Assembly (NCBI GenBank): GCA_918797485.1
Contig: CAKKNE010000004.1
Location: forward strand, 3,348,001-3,412,000
Reading direction: 5' to 3'
Length of the DNA stretch: 64,000 nucleotides
Source: Pelagomonas calceolata
Lineage: Eukaryota > Sar > Pelagophyceae > Pelagomonadales > Pelagomonadaceae
Each line of letters opens with the position of its first letter. The stretch's first letter is position 1. A program made the translations under genes and the position numbers. Below are positions 8,603-17,354 of this stretch, one piece after another. The notes beneath the pieces were generated by a model, which worked only from the letters and a program-made list of their open reading frames with translations, ran no database searches and was not told the origin of the DNA.

Positions 8603-9323
8603 GGTGCCCGCGTCGCCTCGACGGCGCGAGGGTGACGCCATCGCCGCGACAGCTCTCTTCGCCTCGACGCTACGGTGTGCCCGGTGATGTGTAATAGTAT
8701 CGTCCGTCGAGTTATCAAGTACGGGTTTGGCTACTAGCTTTTTTACGATCGAAACAAGCTCAAAGCCAGCACCAAAACGCAAATTTCAGGGTCCCCCCCC
8801 TCCGGCGCCGGCATCCTCGCCCGTTCGCGGGGCGGGCGCGCGGCCGTCTTTGGGCCGTGGAGCCGGTCCCCGGCGCCTGTCGGTCGTGCTTTGGGGAATA
8901 ATCTATCGCTTTTCGCAGTGGGGCTTGAGGCGCTTAATGTGGCGGTGGTGGATGGTGGTGTTGCATCGAAGCATTGGAAATCGCTCGTGCGCCGGCGTCT
9001 GCACCCTTATTTATACCCCAAGGGCGTGCGTTACACTTTGCATACCCTCCAGCACTGCGGGCGCGAGCGTTGATGGCGCGCGTCGCCTTGCTGGCGCAAA
9101 AGTGTCACTATGGTTTGGGCAAGCATAAAACGTCCCGCGGCGACGCGGCGCGGCGAACTCGTCGCCCTAGGAGGGCACCCCCGCACGGCCCACGCGGGCG
9201 GGACTCAGAGAGCGAGAACGTTACGGTAGTACACACACTGCAAACACCAAGGGCGCGCCGTGCTCGCGCCGACGGCGCCCGCGCCTGCCTCCGCTCAACG
9301 AGTTTCCGCGCAGGCCTGCCAAC
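8603..9323. other. Intergenic; possible short ORF 8891-9073
   Basis: A 720-bp gap. The plus frame 8891-9073 (60 residues, starting MGNNLSLFAVGLEALN and ending LHTLQHCGRER) has ordinary amino-acid composition and could be a small gene or the end of a frame-broken one. The overlapping frame 8727-9128 looks less natural. I see no family, repeat or palindrome copy here. Confidence 0.35.
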
Positions 9324-9599
9324 ATGAAGACTATCATCTGCGCCGTCGCGCTCCTCTTCTCGTCCGTCGCGCCGGTCGCGCACGCGATGGGGAAAATCGA
9401 CGAGACATGCCCTACAATTCTGGCGTGCAATGACGGCGCCCCGTGCGCGGCTGGCCAGTTCTGCGCCGTATTGGAAGGGCACTCTGAGGGATTTTGTTCG
9501 CCTTGTGTATTGGTTGGGCACTCGGATCCTGACGCGTGTGATGAGAGAGGTCTGTCGAGCGCCGGGCTAGCAGACTGCCAGGCGTGCTGCGGCCTCTAA
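9324..9599 (+). CDS. Small Cys-rich secreted protein
   Basis: 91 residues. A classical signal peptide (MKTIICAVALLFSSVAPVAHA, likely cut after AHA) is followed by ~70 residues with ten cysteines (ETCPTILACNDGAPCAAGQFC, FCSPCVLVG, DPDACDERG, LADCQACCGL). The spacing resembles small disulfide-rich extracellular modules but fits no family I can name. It is a complete gene with its own start and stop; secretion or cell-wall location is inferred from the leader. Confidence 0.7.
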   Translation: MKTIICAVALLFSSVAPVAHAMGKIDETCPTILACNDGAPCAAGQFCAVLEGHSEGFCSPCVLVGHSDPDACDERGLSSAGLADCQACCGL

Positions 9600-9730
9600 G
9601 CTCGTCGTGGTCGCGGCCAACTGCCCCTGAGGCGCTCTCGCCTCGCCGGCCCCCTTCGCGCCGCCAACGGATGTTCCCCCCATCCGGGCGCGTAGTTCTG
9701 CCCCGGCCTAAGCTGTTCAATATATGGTGC

Positions 9731-11389
9731 TTACTCGGCGACCGCCACCTTCGCCTCGGGCGCCCCAGCAGCTTTCGACGCTTGGGCCGCCCGGTCCGCC
9801 TCCTCAGCTAAAGCTTTCTCCCCCTCCTCCCTAGACAAAAGCCCGCAGTCCGCAATCTCCACCGCGTATGAAGACGGCGCGTCCTTGTCGTCGACGTCCA
9901 AGGAAGCCACCCTACCAACGAATTCCAGCCCCGACACGACCTCGCCGAAGACCACGTAGGAATCATTACAATGCGTCGCCTCGGCACAGGTAATAAAAAA
10001 CTGGGAATGGTTGCAGTCCTTGCCGCGGTTCGCCATCGCCAGCCGCCCGGGCTTGTCGAACTTGAGCTTGAAGTGCTCATCGGCGAAAGTTCGCCCATAG
10101 ATCGATTCTCCGGAAGATCCATCTCGTCGGTGCACGTCACCGCCCTGAATCATGAAGTCCTTGGCTATTCTATGGATGGGCGTGCCCTTGTAGTGCAACG
10201 CACTGCCTAAGTCCCTTCCTTTCTTGCCGCCTTTACATAGCGCTAAAAAGTTCTTCGATGTCCGAGGGCACGCGTCGGCGAAGACCCGGAGCACAATGGT
10301 ACCATCGAACGGTTGCTCTTCGCTACTACCGCGGGGCGTCGCCCTGATCCTCAAATAAGCGTAGGGGTTCTCAGTAGTAGAGGGAGGCATGGAACTCGGT
10401 TTATCCTTGAACAATGAGGCCTTGTCAAAAGTGCCTCCGAAGGCTTTCTTCTGTTGCTTCGACTGTTCGGCGAATTTCTTCCGTAAATCGCTCCAGGCGC
10501 TTCGCACGGCCTTGTTTTTGGGGTCCAGCGTGTTCGCTTGTTTTAGATCTTCCCTAGCCTCCTCCAGCAGCCCCATGTGCGTCCGCGCCACGCCTCGCCT
10601 GTATAAACCTTTGACAGAGTCCGGGACACATTTTATAGCTCTTGTAGCATAAGCACAGGCCCCGGGCCAGTCCTTCTCGTTCAACGCGCACTGCGACGCG
10701 TTCAGATGCGCACTGAGGTAGATATTCCCCACATCAGTAGGCATCGCCTTGTTCTCGCGCGAGTAGTAGGCCGCGTCGCAGTAGAAGATGGCCTCGGCGA
10801 ATAGAGAACGCGCTTCCGCCCAGTCCTTCTTGCCATAAGCATCCAAACCTGCTTGCTTCTGCTTGGAAGCTTCCGCGAGTTTTTCTTCCGAAGTCATCAT
10901 ATTTAACTCTTTTTTTTTCTCGCCACAACTGAGTAACTCCACATCAAAATGTAAGGTAGCATCGGGCGGTATGGTGGGCGGGTGGCCCTCCTTGCCGTAG
11001 GCCCACTCCGACTCGATTTCTAACAAAGCTCGCTCCCCAACGGCTATCTTCTCAAAAGCCGCGTCCCAGCCCGTGATCACCGACCCGGCGCCCAGCTCGA
11101 ACGTAAAGGGCTGGCCCCTTTTGCGAGAGCAGTCGAACGGTTCCGTACTGCCAGGTAACGTGCCCGTGTAGTGGACGCAGACCTCCATGCCCGGCGCGGC
11201 GTAGACCTTGGGGTTCGTGCCTTCTTTTGTAATGCATTTCCTTACGCCCTGCTGGAGCTCCTCCCAGTCTGGTGTATTTGTTGGTGGGCCGGCTTCGTCG
11301 GACATGTTTGTAGCGCTCGCGGCGGTGGCGTGAGAGTGGTGTCTGAGGGTCGCGGCTGTCAAACTCCGCGGCGACGGCTCGGTTTGCAC
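9731..11389 (-). CDS. Dual-family immunophilin: FKBP-TPR-cyclophilin
   Basis: 552 residues; an internal Met (MSDEAGPP, codon 29) is an alternative start. Domain order: FKBP peptidyl-prolyl isomerase (about 40-156), TPR helices (about 166-312) and cyclophilin isomerase (about 345-522). The FKBP pocket residues are present (HYTG, PFDCS, VITGW, AYGKEG, LHFDVEL). In the cyclophilin domain the catalytic Arg and FMIQGGD are kept, but the Trp that binds cyclosporin is His (AEATHCNDSYVVFG), as in Cyp40-type proteins. This order is that of the 'FCBP' class reported from Toxoplasma. The TPR block suggests Hsp90/Hsp70 docking. A minus-oriented palindrome lies 111 bp upstream. Confidence 0.9.
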   Translation of the reverse strand: MQTEPSPRSLTAATLRHHSHATAASATNMSDEAGPPTNTPDWEELQQGVRKCITKEGTNPKVYAAPGMEVCVHYTGTLPGSTEPFDCSRKRGQPFTFELGAGSVITGWDAAFEKIAVGERALLEIESEWAYGKEGHPPTIPPDATLHFDVELLSCGEKKKELNMMTSEEKLAEASKQKQAGLDAYGKKDWAEARSLFAEAIFYCDAAYYSRENKAMPTDVGNIYLSAHLNASQCALNEKDWPGACAYATRAIKCVPDSVKGLYRRGVARTHMGLLEEAREDLKQANTLDPKNKAVRSAWSDLRKKFAEQSKQQKKAFGGTFDKASLFKDKPSSMPPSTTENPYAYLRIRATPRGSSEEQPFDGTIVLRVFADACPRTSKNFLALCKGGKKGRDLGSALHYKGTPIHRIAKDFMIQGGDVHRRDGSSGESIYGRTFADEHFKLKFDKPGRLAMANRGKDCNHSQFFITCAEATHCNDSYVVFGEVVSGLEFVGRVASLDVDDKDAPSSYAVEIADCGLLSREEGEKALAEEADRAAQASKAAGAPEAKVAVAE

Positions 11390-11824
11390 TCAAATTTGCA
11401 AGGGACCTAGTTCGCTGGTACGGCTAGCATTCGCGGCGATAGCTTCGTCTGCGATGATAGATGGGCTGTGCGAGCTCGCAAAGTTTGCGATGTCTTCGAG
11501 CCAGCGTCCGTATCACACTAGCAAACCGCCAGGTTTTGAACGACCGGCGCGCCTGCTGAGGATGACTCGTATCCCTCCTTCGCGCGTAACAGGTGGCCCA
11601 GAAGCTTGAGTTAGGAGTGACCGCGGTCAATTTTGTGCCGGTCGCATTGGCGTTTGGGCGTCCGTGAGGACCCTGTGGCGGCCAGATTTGGCTGCGAGGC
11701 CGCAGGACTCATTTTTTTGGTCACAGCACCGCAACGGTTGCCGCGCGTTCGGTTCTACGACGTGTTTGCACGCATTCTGGTGAGGGCACCAAACTAGACA
11801 AAAAGGCGCCGCCGCCGCGCACCG
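11390..11824. other. Divergent promoter region
   Basis: 435 bp between the immunophilin and the NEK-like kinase. One degenerate minus-oriented palindrome copy (11500-11522) serves the immunophilin side. The half nearest the kinase shows no repeat or frame that I can support. Confidence 0.6.
11500..11522 (-). promoter_or_regulatory. Dispersed GCTAG palindrome, copy 5 (degenerate)
   Basis: GCCAGCGTCCGTATCACACT then AGC, a 23-base relative of the minus-oriented consensus, followed by AAA as in other copies. It is 111 bp upstream of the immunophilin start and oriented toward it. Confidence 0.5.
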
Positions 11825-14284
11825 GTGGCACAAAAAATGGAGCGCTACGACTGCAAGAAGGTGGTGGGAAGGGGCACCTACGGAAGCGCGGTAGTAGCGA
11901 CGCGCAAGGCCGATGGACTGCGCTGCGTCATCAAGACCATCGGTCTAAGGTCCTTGTCTCGAGGCGAAGCGAAATTAGTCCGACAAGAAGCGAGACTACT
12001 CGCTACCTTGAGGCACCCGCACATCGTCTCGCACCTCGAGTCGTTTGGAAGGAGGAACTCGCACGGCGGACGAGAAGTGTGTATTGTGATGGAGTACTGC
12101 TCGGGCGGTGATCTAGAACAGTGGGTTTCGAGACGAAGGCAACAACGCAAGAAGCCCTCGGAAGGCACAGCCCTCAGAATCTTCGCGCAAGCCTGCATGG
12201 CTTTAGAACATGTACATGCTCATAGAGTGGTCCATCGGGACGTCAAGACGTCGAACCTATTCATTACGAGGGATGCGGAGGGGCCACCCGTCGTCAAGTT
12301 GGGGGACTTCGGCATTTCGCGCGTGTTGGGCGCGACTGGGGATTTAGCAGCGACCGCGGTCGGAACGCCTTGCTATATGGCTCCGGAATTACTCGACGAA
12401 AGGCCCTACGACTACAAGGCCGACGTCTGGTCCGCGGGATGCGTGTTGTTCGAGTTACTTAATTTGAAGCGGGCGTTCGAGGCTCGGAGCATGCCGGCTC
12501 TCGTTAGACTAGTGATGAGGGGTCGAGGTGCGGGCTTTCCCTGTCTCGATGCTACTTTTACGTCCGAATTGCGACGGTTATTTGCGAAACTACTGTCGCC
12601 GAAGCCTCGCGATAGGCCGGACATTGTCGAGATTCTCAGAGCACCGATCGTCGTCACGGCGTGCGACCGGGTGCGGGACGGGTATTCTGGGGAGAGTTCA
12701 CCTCCATCACAACCGGTGGTTCCTGAGGAGGAGCTGCGCCAGCGGTTGAAAGTGCCCAAGCCGCCTTGTAGGCCGGCGCAGCCCGTCGCGCAAAAGCGCC
12801 GCCTCGACCTGCCTGCCGCGAAGCAACGGTTGGACTCCAAATTCGACGACGCCAAGACACCAGCAAGGCCGCCGCCGCGCTTCGTCGCTCGAGCGAGGGC
12901 CGCCGAGGAGCGCGTCCTCGAACGGGCGAAGCGCGCGCGCGCTATTAGGGGTCATGGTCAGAGGCGCCTCGCGACGCTGGACGAGGATGCCAAGCAAGCG
13001 CCCGTCGAAGACGACGCGTCGTCGTCCTCATCAGAATCAGAGGACGAGGCCTCCTCCTCGGACGAAGTGGAAGAGAAGCCGCAGCCGAAGAAGGAGCAGG
13101 CCGAGTACAAGGCGTTAGGTGGAGGCTGGTGGCTGAAGCGCGACGCGGCCTCGGACCGGTGGTTCTACGTCAACGAGGCCTCGGGCCACTCGCAGTGGGA
13201 CCTGCCCGACGGCGTCTCTACCAATGCGCCGCGCGCCGACGGCGTGGATGCGGCGGCGGCGAAGCGCGTGCGCGACGCCGTGCGGGCGCGCGTCGCCGCG
13301 CGCGCCGGCGCCGCCGCGCGGCGCGCGCGCGGCCCGTCGCCCTCCGCGGCGCCCGCGGCCCCGGCGCCGCGCGCCACGCCACCGGCGCCCGCGCCGGCGC
13401 GCCGGCCTTCTCAACCGGCACCCGCGCCGGCGCCGGCGCGGCGCCCGTCGCCCCCTGCGCAAGCGGCCCCGGCGCGGCGCCCGTCGCCGCCCGCGCCCGC
13501 GCCGGTGCGGCGCTCGTCTTCGGCGCCCGAACCGCGCCAGTCGCCGCCGGAAGGAGCGGCGCGGCGCCCGTCGCCAGCACAAGCGCCGGCGCCGGCGCCA
13601 GCCGCGGCGTCGTGGCTCGGCTCCCTCGAGGCGCGCATGGGCCGGCTCCGCGAGCAGCTCGGCGGCCTGCCCCGGCCGCCGCCGCCGGTGCATCGCGTGG
13701 CCATCCCCTTCGAGTCGCCGGATACATCATCGGGCCCGGCGGCCGACGACGCGAGCGACGACGCGTCGCCCGCGCGCAAGGAGAACACGCCACCGCAACG
13801 GCCCGCGAAGGGCCCCGCGCTCGCCGCGGCGCACGTGCGCGAGCGCGCCAAGCTCAAGGCCGACGCGGCGTCGGCCGCTGCCAAAGCGGAAGCGGCGGCG
13901 GCCGCGCGCGAGGCGGCGCAGCCGTCCGCCGCCGAACGACGCGCCTCTGCCCGAGAAAAGTCGCGAGCCGAGTTCCGGGCCAAAATAGCGGCGGACCGCC
14001 GCGGCCGGTCGCCCTCGAAGCGCGATGATAAAGTGGAGGTCCTCGCCGGCCCGATTCCGCCGCTGTCGCCGGCGCGGCCGCCCGTCGTCGCGCCCGTCTC
14101 GCCGGGCACGACGGACGCCGAGGTCCAGGACCTCGTCGCCAAGCTGCGCGCGACGCTCGCGCGACGGAAGGACAAGGCGCCGTCCGACGACGACGTCGTG
14201 CGCGCGGTCCTCGCGGGGCGCGCGGACGCGTGGCCGCCGCCGCCGCGGCGCACCGGCGAAGAGTTCTTCGACGCCCGCTCGTGA
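11825..14284 (+). CDS. NEK-like protein kinase with a WW domain and Pro-rich tail
   Basis: 819 residues. The kinase domain (about 8-275) has all catalytic parts: GRGTYGS loop, K37, E55, HRD 137-139, DFG 161-163, and GTPCYMAPE 180-188. The motif set (EYCSGGDL, HRDVKTSNLF, KLGDFGISRVL) is that of NIMA-related kinases, which act on cilia, centrosomes and mitosis. A WW domain follows at about 430-462 (GGGWWLKRDAASDRWFYVNE, then SQWDLPDG). Next is a ~130-residue Pro/Ala/Arg-rich repeat block (APARRPSPPAPAP variants) that could be a ligand for its own or other WW domains, then an Ala/Arg-rich coiled-coil-like part. NEKs usually end in coiled coils; a WW is unusual. The internal Met5 is another possible start. 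Confidence 0.82.
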   Translation: MAQKMERYDCKKVVGRGTYGSAVVATRKADGLRCVIKTIGLRSLSRGEAKLVRQEARLLATLRHPHIVSHLESFGRRNSHGGREVCIVMEYCSGGDLEQWVSRRRQQRKKPSEGTALRIFAQACMALEHVHAHRVVHRDVKTSNLFITRDAEGPPVVKLGDFGISRVLGATGDLAATAVGTPCYMAPELLDERPYDYKADVWSAGCVLFELLNLKRAFEARSMPALVRLVMRGRGAGFPCLDATFTSELRRLFAKLLSPKPRDRPDIVEILRAPIVVTACDRVRDGYSGESSPPSQPVVPEEELRQRLKVPKPPCRPAQPVAQKRRLDLPAAKQRLDSKFDDAKTPARPPPRFVARARAAEERVLERAKRARAIRGHGQRRLATLDEDAKQAPVEDDASSSSSESEDEASSSDEVEEKPQPKKEQAEYKALGGGWWLKRDAASDRWFYVNEASGHSQWDLPDGVSTNAPRADGVDAAAAKRVRDAVRARVAARAGAAARRARGPSPSAAPAAPAPRATPPAPAPARRPSQPAPAPAPARRPSPPAQAAPARRPSPPAPAPVRRSSSAPEPRQSPPEGAARRPSPAQAPAPAPAAASWLGSLEARMGRLREQLGGLPRPPPPVHRVAIPFESPDTSSGPAADDASDDASPARKENTPPQRPAKGPALAAAHVRERAKLKADAASAAAKAEAAAAAREAAQPSAAERRASAREKSRAEFRAKIAADRRGRSPSKRDDKVEVLAGPIPPLSPARPPVVAPVSPGTTDAEVQDLVAKLRATLARRKDKAPSDDDVVRAVLAGRADAWPPPPRRTGEEFFDARS

Positions 14285-14331
14285 TCTTTCTTTCGACCTG
14301 TGGTAAAGTTTTCTACAAGACAGTTACTTAT

Positions 14332-15981
14332 CTACTTTCGCGCCCCGAAGACGAAGGGCTCCTCTTGTCCCGAGGCGTTTGCGCCAAAGGCGAAGGGCTT
14401 GTCCGAGTGCGTTTCCGGCGTGACGGCGGGCGGTTCCGCGACGCTTGCGCCGAAGACGAAGGGCTTGGCCGGCGAGACTTCCACGACAGGACTCGGGGCC
14501 CGAAATGCGAGCCGCCCCGCCGCCGCCGCAGCGAGCCCGTCGCGCTCCACCGCGAGCCTGTCACGCTCTGCCGCGACCGCCGCGAAGGCTGCGTTGGCGG
14601 CCGCAAGCGCGTCTGCTTTCATGGCCGCAGGCCCGTAATAGTCGGCCACAGGCCCGCAGTAGTCCTCGTCGTCCGGGTCGGCCTTCCGCTGGTAGTCCTC
14701 CACATCATCAAGATTTTCCACCACCACGGGCGGCGACTGGAGCGGCTTGCCAGCCATAAGTGCCCGGAGATCGACCATGAAGGCCTCCATCGCTGCCTTA
14801 TCGTCGGGAATGTCGGTAACCCGCATCTCGTGCGCGGCGAGCTCGAGATCCTTTACCTGGGAGGGCGACATAGATGGAACGGCGTCGAGTATGTATTCTC
14901 GGAGATATTCGTTATGGTTTCTCCCGAGGATGAAACCAACAAACTCAAGCAGAGAAGGGGCGAGACAGGGATGGGTGGCTAATACGTCGTTGTGCCTGGC
15001 AGATTTGTAAGTCCCATAGTGGAATTTGAGGCGGCGTAGATTTGGCAAATCATTGATGAAGTCCCATGCACCCCAGCCATCTAGAGTTCCTTCAAGCTCC
15101 AGGCGCACGAGAGACGACGCGCAGGCGTACTCCGTAGGCAGCGCGGTTAAGTTATTGTTTCCGTTCAGCGTAAGCACCTCGAGCATGGGCGGCCCACGCG
15201 CGAGCACGGCTGTTTCCTCCAGCTGTGGCATGTAGTCGGCGCGGAGAACGCGCAGCGTGCATAACGGGACGAGGGCCTCCGGCAGCTCGACGAGCGATTG
15301 ACCCGACAAGTCGAGCTCGACGAGAGCCGGTTGATTCCACAGCCGGAGCCACGAGCTGTCGTCGGAGGGCCAAGGATTTGGGGGGACACACGCCAGTTTT
15401 GAGCACAAGAGCCGACCCTCGCGCGCCAGGACGTCAGCATCCACGCCGAGACCAACTACTTTTAGCGGCGTAAGAGTGGATGCGACTTCGAGCCGCATGG
15501 CCGAACGGCGCGCAACCGCTGCGAACACGAGAGACGAGAGTCTCCACGCCTTGCGCATGCGCACCACCGATAGTGCGGGCGCGTTATCAATGAAAAGTGA
15601 GAGTCCCTGCCAGTATCGGGTGATGGTTGTGCGAGAGAAGCCTCGCGTATCAGAATCGAGCAGCACGAGCTCGTTCGTCCAACGCAACGGCGCGTACGCG
15701 CGGGGCGGGACCGTCGAGAGCATGCGCACCGCGTCCGCTTGCGAGAGCAGCGTGACCCGCCACACCGTCGGCGCGTGCTCACCAGTTGTCACGAGTGTTT
15801 CGCGCGCGTACTTCTCGCTCGCCGCCAGCGCGACTCGTTGCGAACCATCGAGGTAGCGCTGCGCCAGCGCGACGAAAACGCAGGGCGGTAGCTTTTTAAA
15901 GGGAGAAAGTTTTTGCTCATCCTGGCAGGTGAGAGAGCCGAGCTCGTTTTGGAGCGCGTCAACTGCTTCGTTCGCAGCCAT
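14332..15981 (-). CDS. LRR-containing protein with C-terminal PF-x-FGA repeats
   Basis: 549 residues. The N-terminal half is helical and of unknown type (PPCVFVALAQRYLDGSQRVAL). Leucine-rich repeats occupy about residues 205-330 (PALVELDLSGQSLVELPEAL, CTLRVLRADYMPQLEE, MLEVLTLNGNNNLTALPTEY, LVRLELEGTLDGWG). After an acidic linker and a short coiled coil (FAAVAAERDRLAVERDGLAA) the tail has three spaced units: KPFVFGA, KPFAFGA and EPFVFGA. These resemble FG motifs of nucleoporins, but three are far fewer than in a true FG protein. No catalytic domain is visible. A minus-oriented palindrome lies 190 bp upstream. Confidence 0.7.
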   Translation of the reverse strand: MAANEAVDALQNELGSLTCQDEQKLSPFKKLPPCVFVALAQRYLDGSQRVALAASEKYARETLVTTGEHAPTVWRVTLLSQADAVRMLSTVPPRAYAPLRWTNELVLLDSDTRGFSRTTITRYWQGLSLFIDNAPALSVVRMRKAWRLSSLVFAAVARRSAMRLEVASTLTPLKVVGLGVDADVLAREGRLLCSKLACVPPNPWPSDDSSWLRLWNQPALVELDLSGQSLVELPEALVPLCTLRVLRADYMPQLEETAVLARGPPMLEVLTLNGNNNLTALPTEYACASSLVRLELEGTLDGWGAWDFINDLPNLRRLKFHYGTYKSARHNDVLATHPCLAPSLLEFVGFILGRNHNEYLREYILDAVPSMSPSQVKDLELAAHEMRVTDIPDDKAAMEAFMVDLRALMAGKPLQSPPVVVENLDDVEDYQRKADPDDEDYCGPVADYYGPAAMKADALAAANAAFAAVAAERDRLAVERDGLAAAAAGRLAFRAPSPVVEVSPAKPFVFGASVAEPPAVTPETHSDKPFAFGANASGQEEPFVFGARK

Positions 15982-16170
15982 GTTGGTGTGCTAAATCAAA
16001 AGTAGCTCTCAGAGTGCTGTCTCAGAGTGCTGAGCCACAGCGGCGACCTATGCGCGAGCTCGCACGCCGCCTCGAAATGGCTGCGCGTTGCTCCTGCGCT
16101 GGTCTACGGTGCCATACGAGAAGTTATGCGCTGGCTACGGTCCCGCAAAAAAAGGCGCCTTCATCCGACA

Positions 16171-16194
16171 GCTAGCGTCCTGTAAGCCACTAGC
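16171..16194 (-). promoter_or_regulatory. Dispersed GCTAG palindrome, copy 6
   Basis: GCTAGCGTCCTGTAAG then CCACTAGC, minus orientation, followed by AAG. It lies 190 bp upstream of the LRR gene start and points toward it; on its other side it is only 5 bp from the stop of the next minus-strand gene. Confidence 0.7.
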
Positions 16195-16198
16195 AAGA

Positions 16199-17095
16199 TC
16201 ACACACACGTATTTAGATAACTAGCGCCGCCGTTCTTCGCGTCGCAGAACGCCGCGGCCGCCTCCCAGTCGACGACGGTTGCCCGGCAGCCCGCGGCGGC
16301 CGCGTCGACGGACGAGCCGGCCGCGACGAACGCCGCGCCGCGCGGGAGTTGGACCGCGTCGCTGTCGACCCAATACACACAGGTCTCGCACTCGTCGAGG
16401 CACCGGTCGAACATGGCGCGGTCGTCGCCGCGCGTCGCCCGCCGGAAGAGGACGTCGTCGTAGCCTTCCTCGCGCCGCGCGACGTCTTCGGGGACAACTG
16501 CCGATTCGACGCGCACGAGGCGCGCGAGTGGCTCCGTCGGGTCGGCCCGCCGCGCCGCCTCGCCGCGGATGCCGCTCGTGAAAATTTCGCACATGTCCTC
16601 GAACACGTCGTCGTCGTCCTCGATCGCGCAGAGCACGTCGACGCAACCGCGCCGCCGCGCCGTCAGGAGGCGCCGTGCCCGCCCAAGTGCCCAATCAAGG
16701 GACGGCTCGCTCGACTCCGGCGCCGTCGCGCGGACGAGGATGTCGTCGTTCAGGCGCGCGACTCTGTGGGCGCGGGCGTTGCTGCGCGCCCACGCATTGC
16801 CCGCGGCCGCTTCCAGCGCCGCTCGGCGCGAGTCTACTTCTCGTCTTGCCGTGTCGTCGGCAACGAAAAGCTCGATGGTCGGATGCGCGAGCGGTGCTGG
16901 CTCGTGGAGCGTCGGGTCGACGACGAATGCAGTGGCGTTAGTGAGCTTCATCAATCTCGTCGCCAACGTGCCATCTGGGTCGACCGCTCTCGGTGGAGCT
17001 GTGAGCAGCACTGCATTGTTGCTGCGCACCATGAGCTCAGGTGGTGTGAGGGCCGCTGCGCTGCAGAGGCATGGAATAAGGAATAGCATCAGCAC
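16199..17095 (-). CDS. Secreted or organellar protein of unknown function
   Basis: 298 residues. A signal peptide is clear (MLMLFLIPCLCSAAALTPPE). The mature part is mixed alpha/beta in look (SNNAVLLTAPP, TAFVVDPTLHEPAP, TIELFVADD) with eight cysteines in the second half (RRGCVDVLCAIEDDDDVFED, MCEIF, RCLDECETCVYWVDSDA, GCRATV, AFCDAK). I recognise no family. The CLDECETCVYW cluster could bind metal or form disulfides. The end (SYLNTCV) lies immediately beside the upstream palindrome of the LRR gene; its own palindrome is 108 bp upstream of its start. Confidence 0.65.
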   Translation of the reverse strand: MLMLFLIPCLCSAAALTPPELMVRSNNAVLLTAPPRAVDPDGTLATRLMKLTNATAFVVDPTLHEPAPLAHPTIELFVADDTARREVDSRRAALEAAAGNAWARSNARAHRVARLNDDILVRATAPESSEPSLDWALGRARRLLTARRRGCVDVLCAIEDDDDVFEDMCEIFTSGIRGEAARRADPTEPLARLVRVESAVVPEDVARREEGYDDVLFRRATRGDDRAMFDRCLDECETCVYWVDSDAVQLPRGAAFVAAGSSVDAAAAGCRATVVDWEAAAAFCDAKNGGASYLNTCV

Positions 17096-17202
17096 GGGGG
17101 TGGTTCAGAAACTGTTGGGAGCATGCGTGAATGCACGTATACCGCGTTGGGCAGCCTGTGCAGACCGCATGCGCGTCGCGCCTAGCCAACCTTGCTCTCG
17201 GA

Positions 17203-17224
17203 GCTAGCGCTGTAAGACACTAGC
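17203..17224 (-). promoter_or_regulatory. Dispersed GCTAG palindrome, copy 7
   Basis: GCTAGCGCTGTAAG then ACACTAGC, minus orientation, two bases short in the centre. It is 108 bp upstream of the secreted-unknown gene (minus) and 131 bp upstream of the TylF-like gene (plus); orientation assigns it to the former. Confidence 0.65.
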
Positions 17225-17354
17225 AAACGTCGAGCGTCGAGCTCGAGCGCGAAAAGGCAGCAGCCCGAGCGCTCGCGCTGCTTGCGCGAGACGCGCACCG
17301 TCGCAGCGCTGTAACACGTGCCCATTATTACTGCTTGGGCAGCCTTATCGAACG

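Noticed and set aside
13115-14253. Several long frames overlapping the NEK-like gene on both strands
   Set aside because: They are shadows of the Pro/Ala/Arg repeat block, whose base composition removes stops in all frames.
14341-14480. LRR protein as a nucleoporin
   Set aside because: Only three FG-like units and no other nucleoporin feature.
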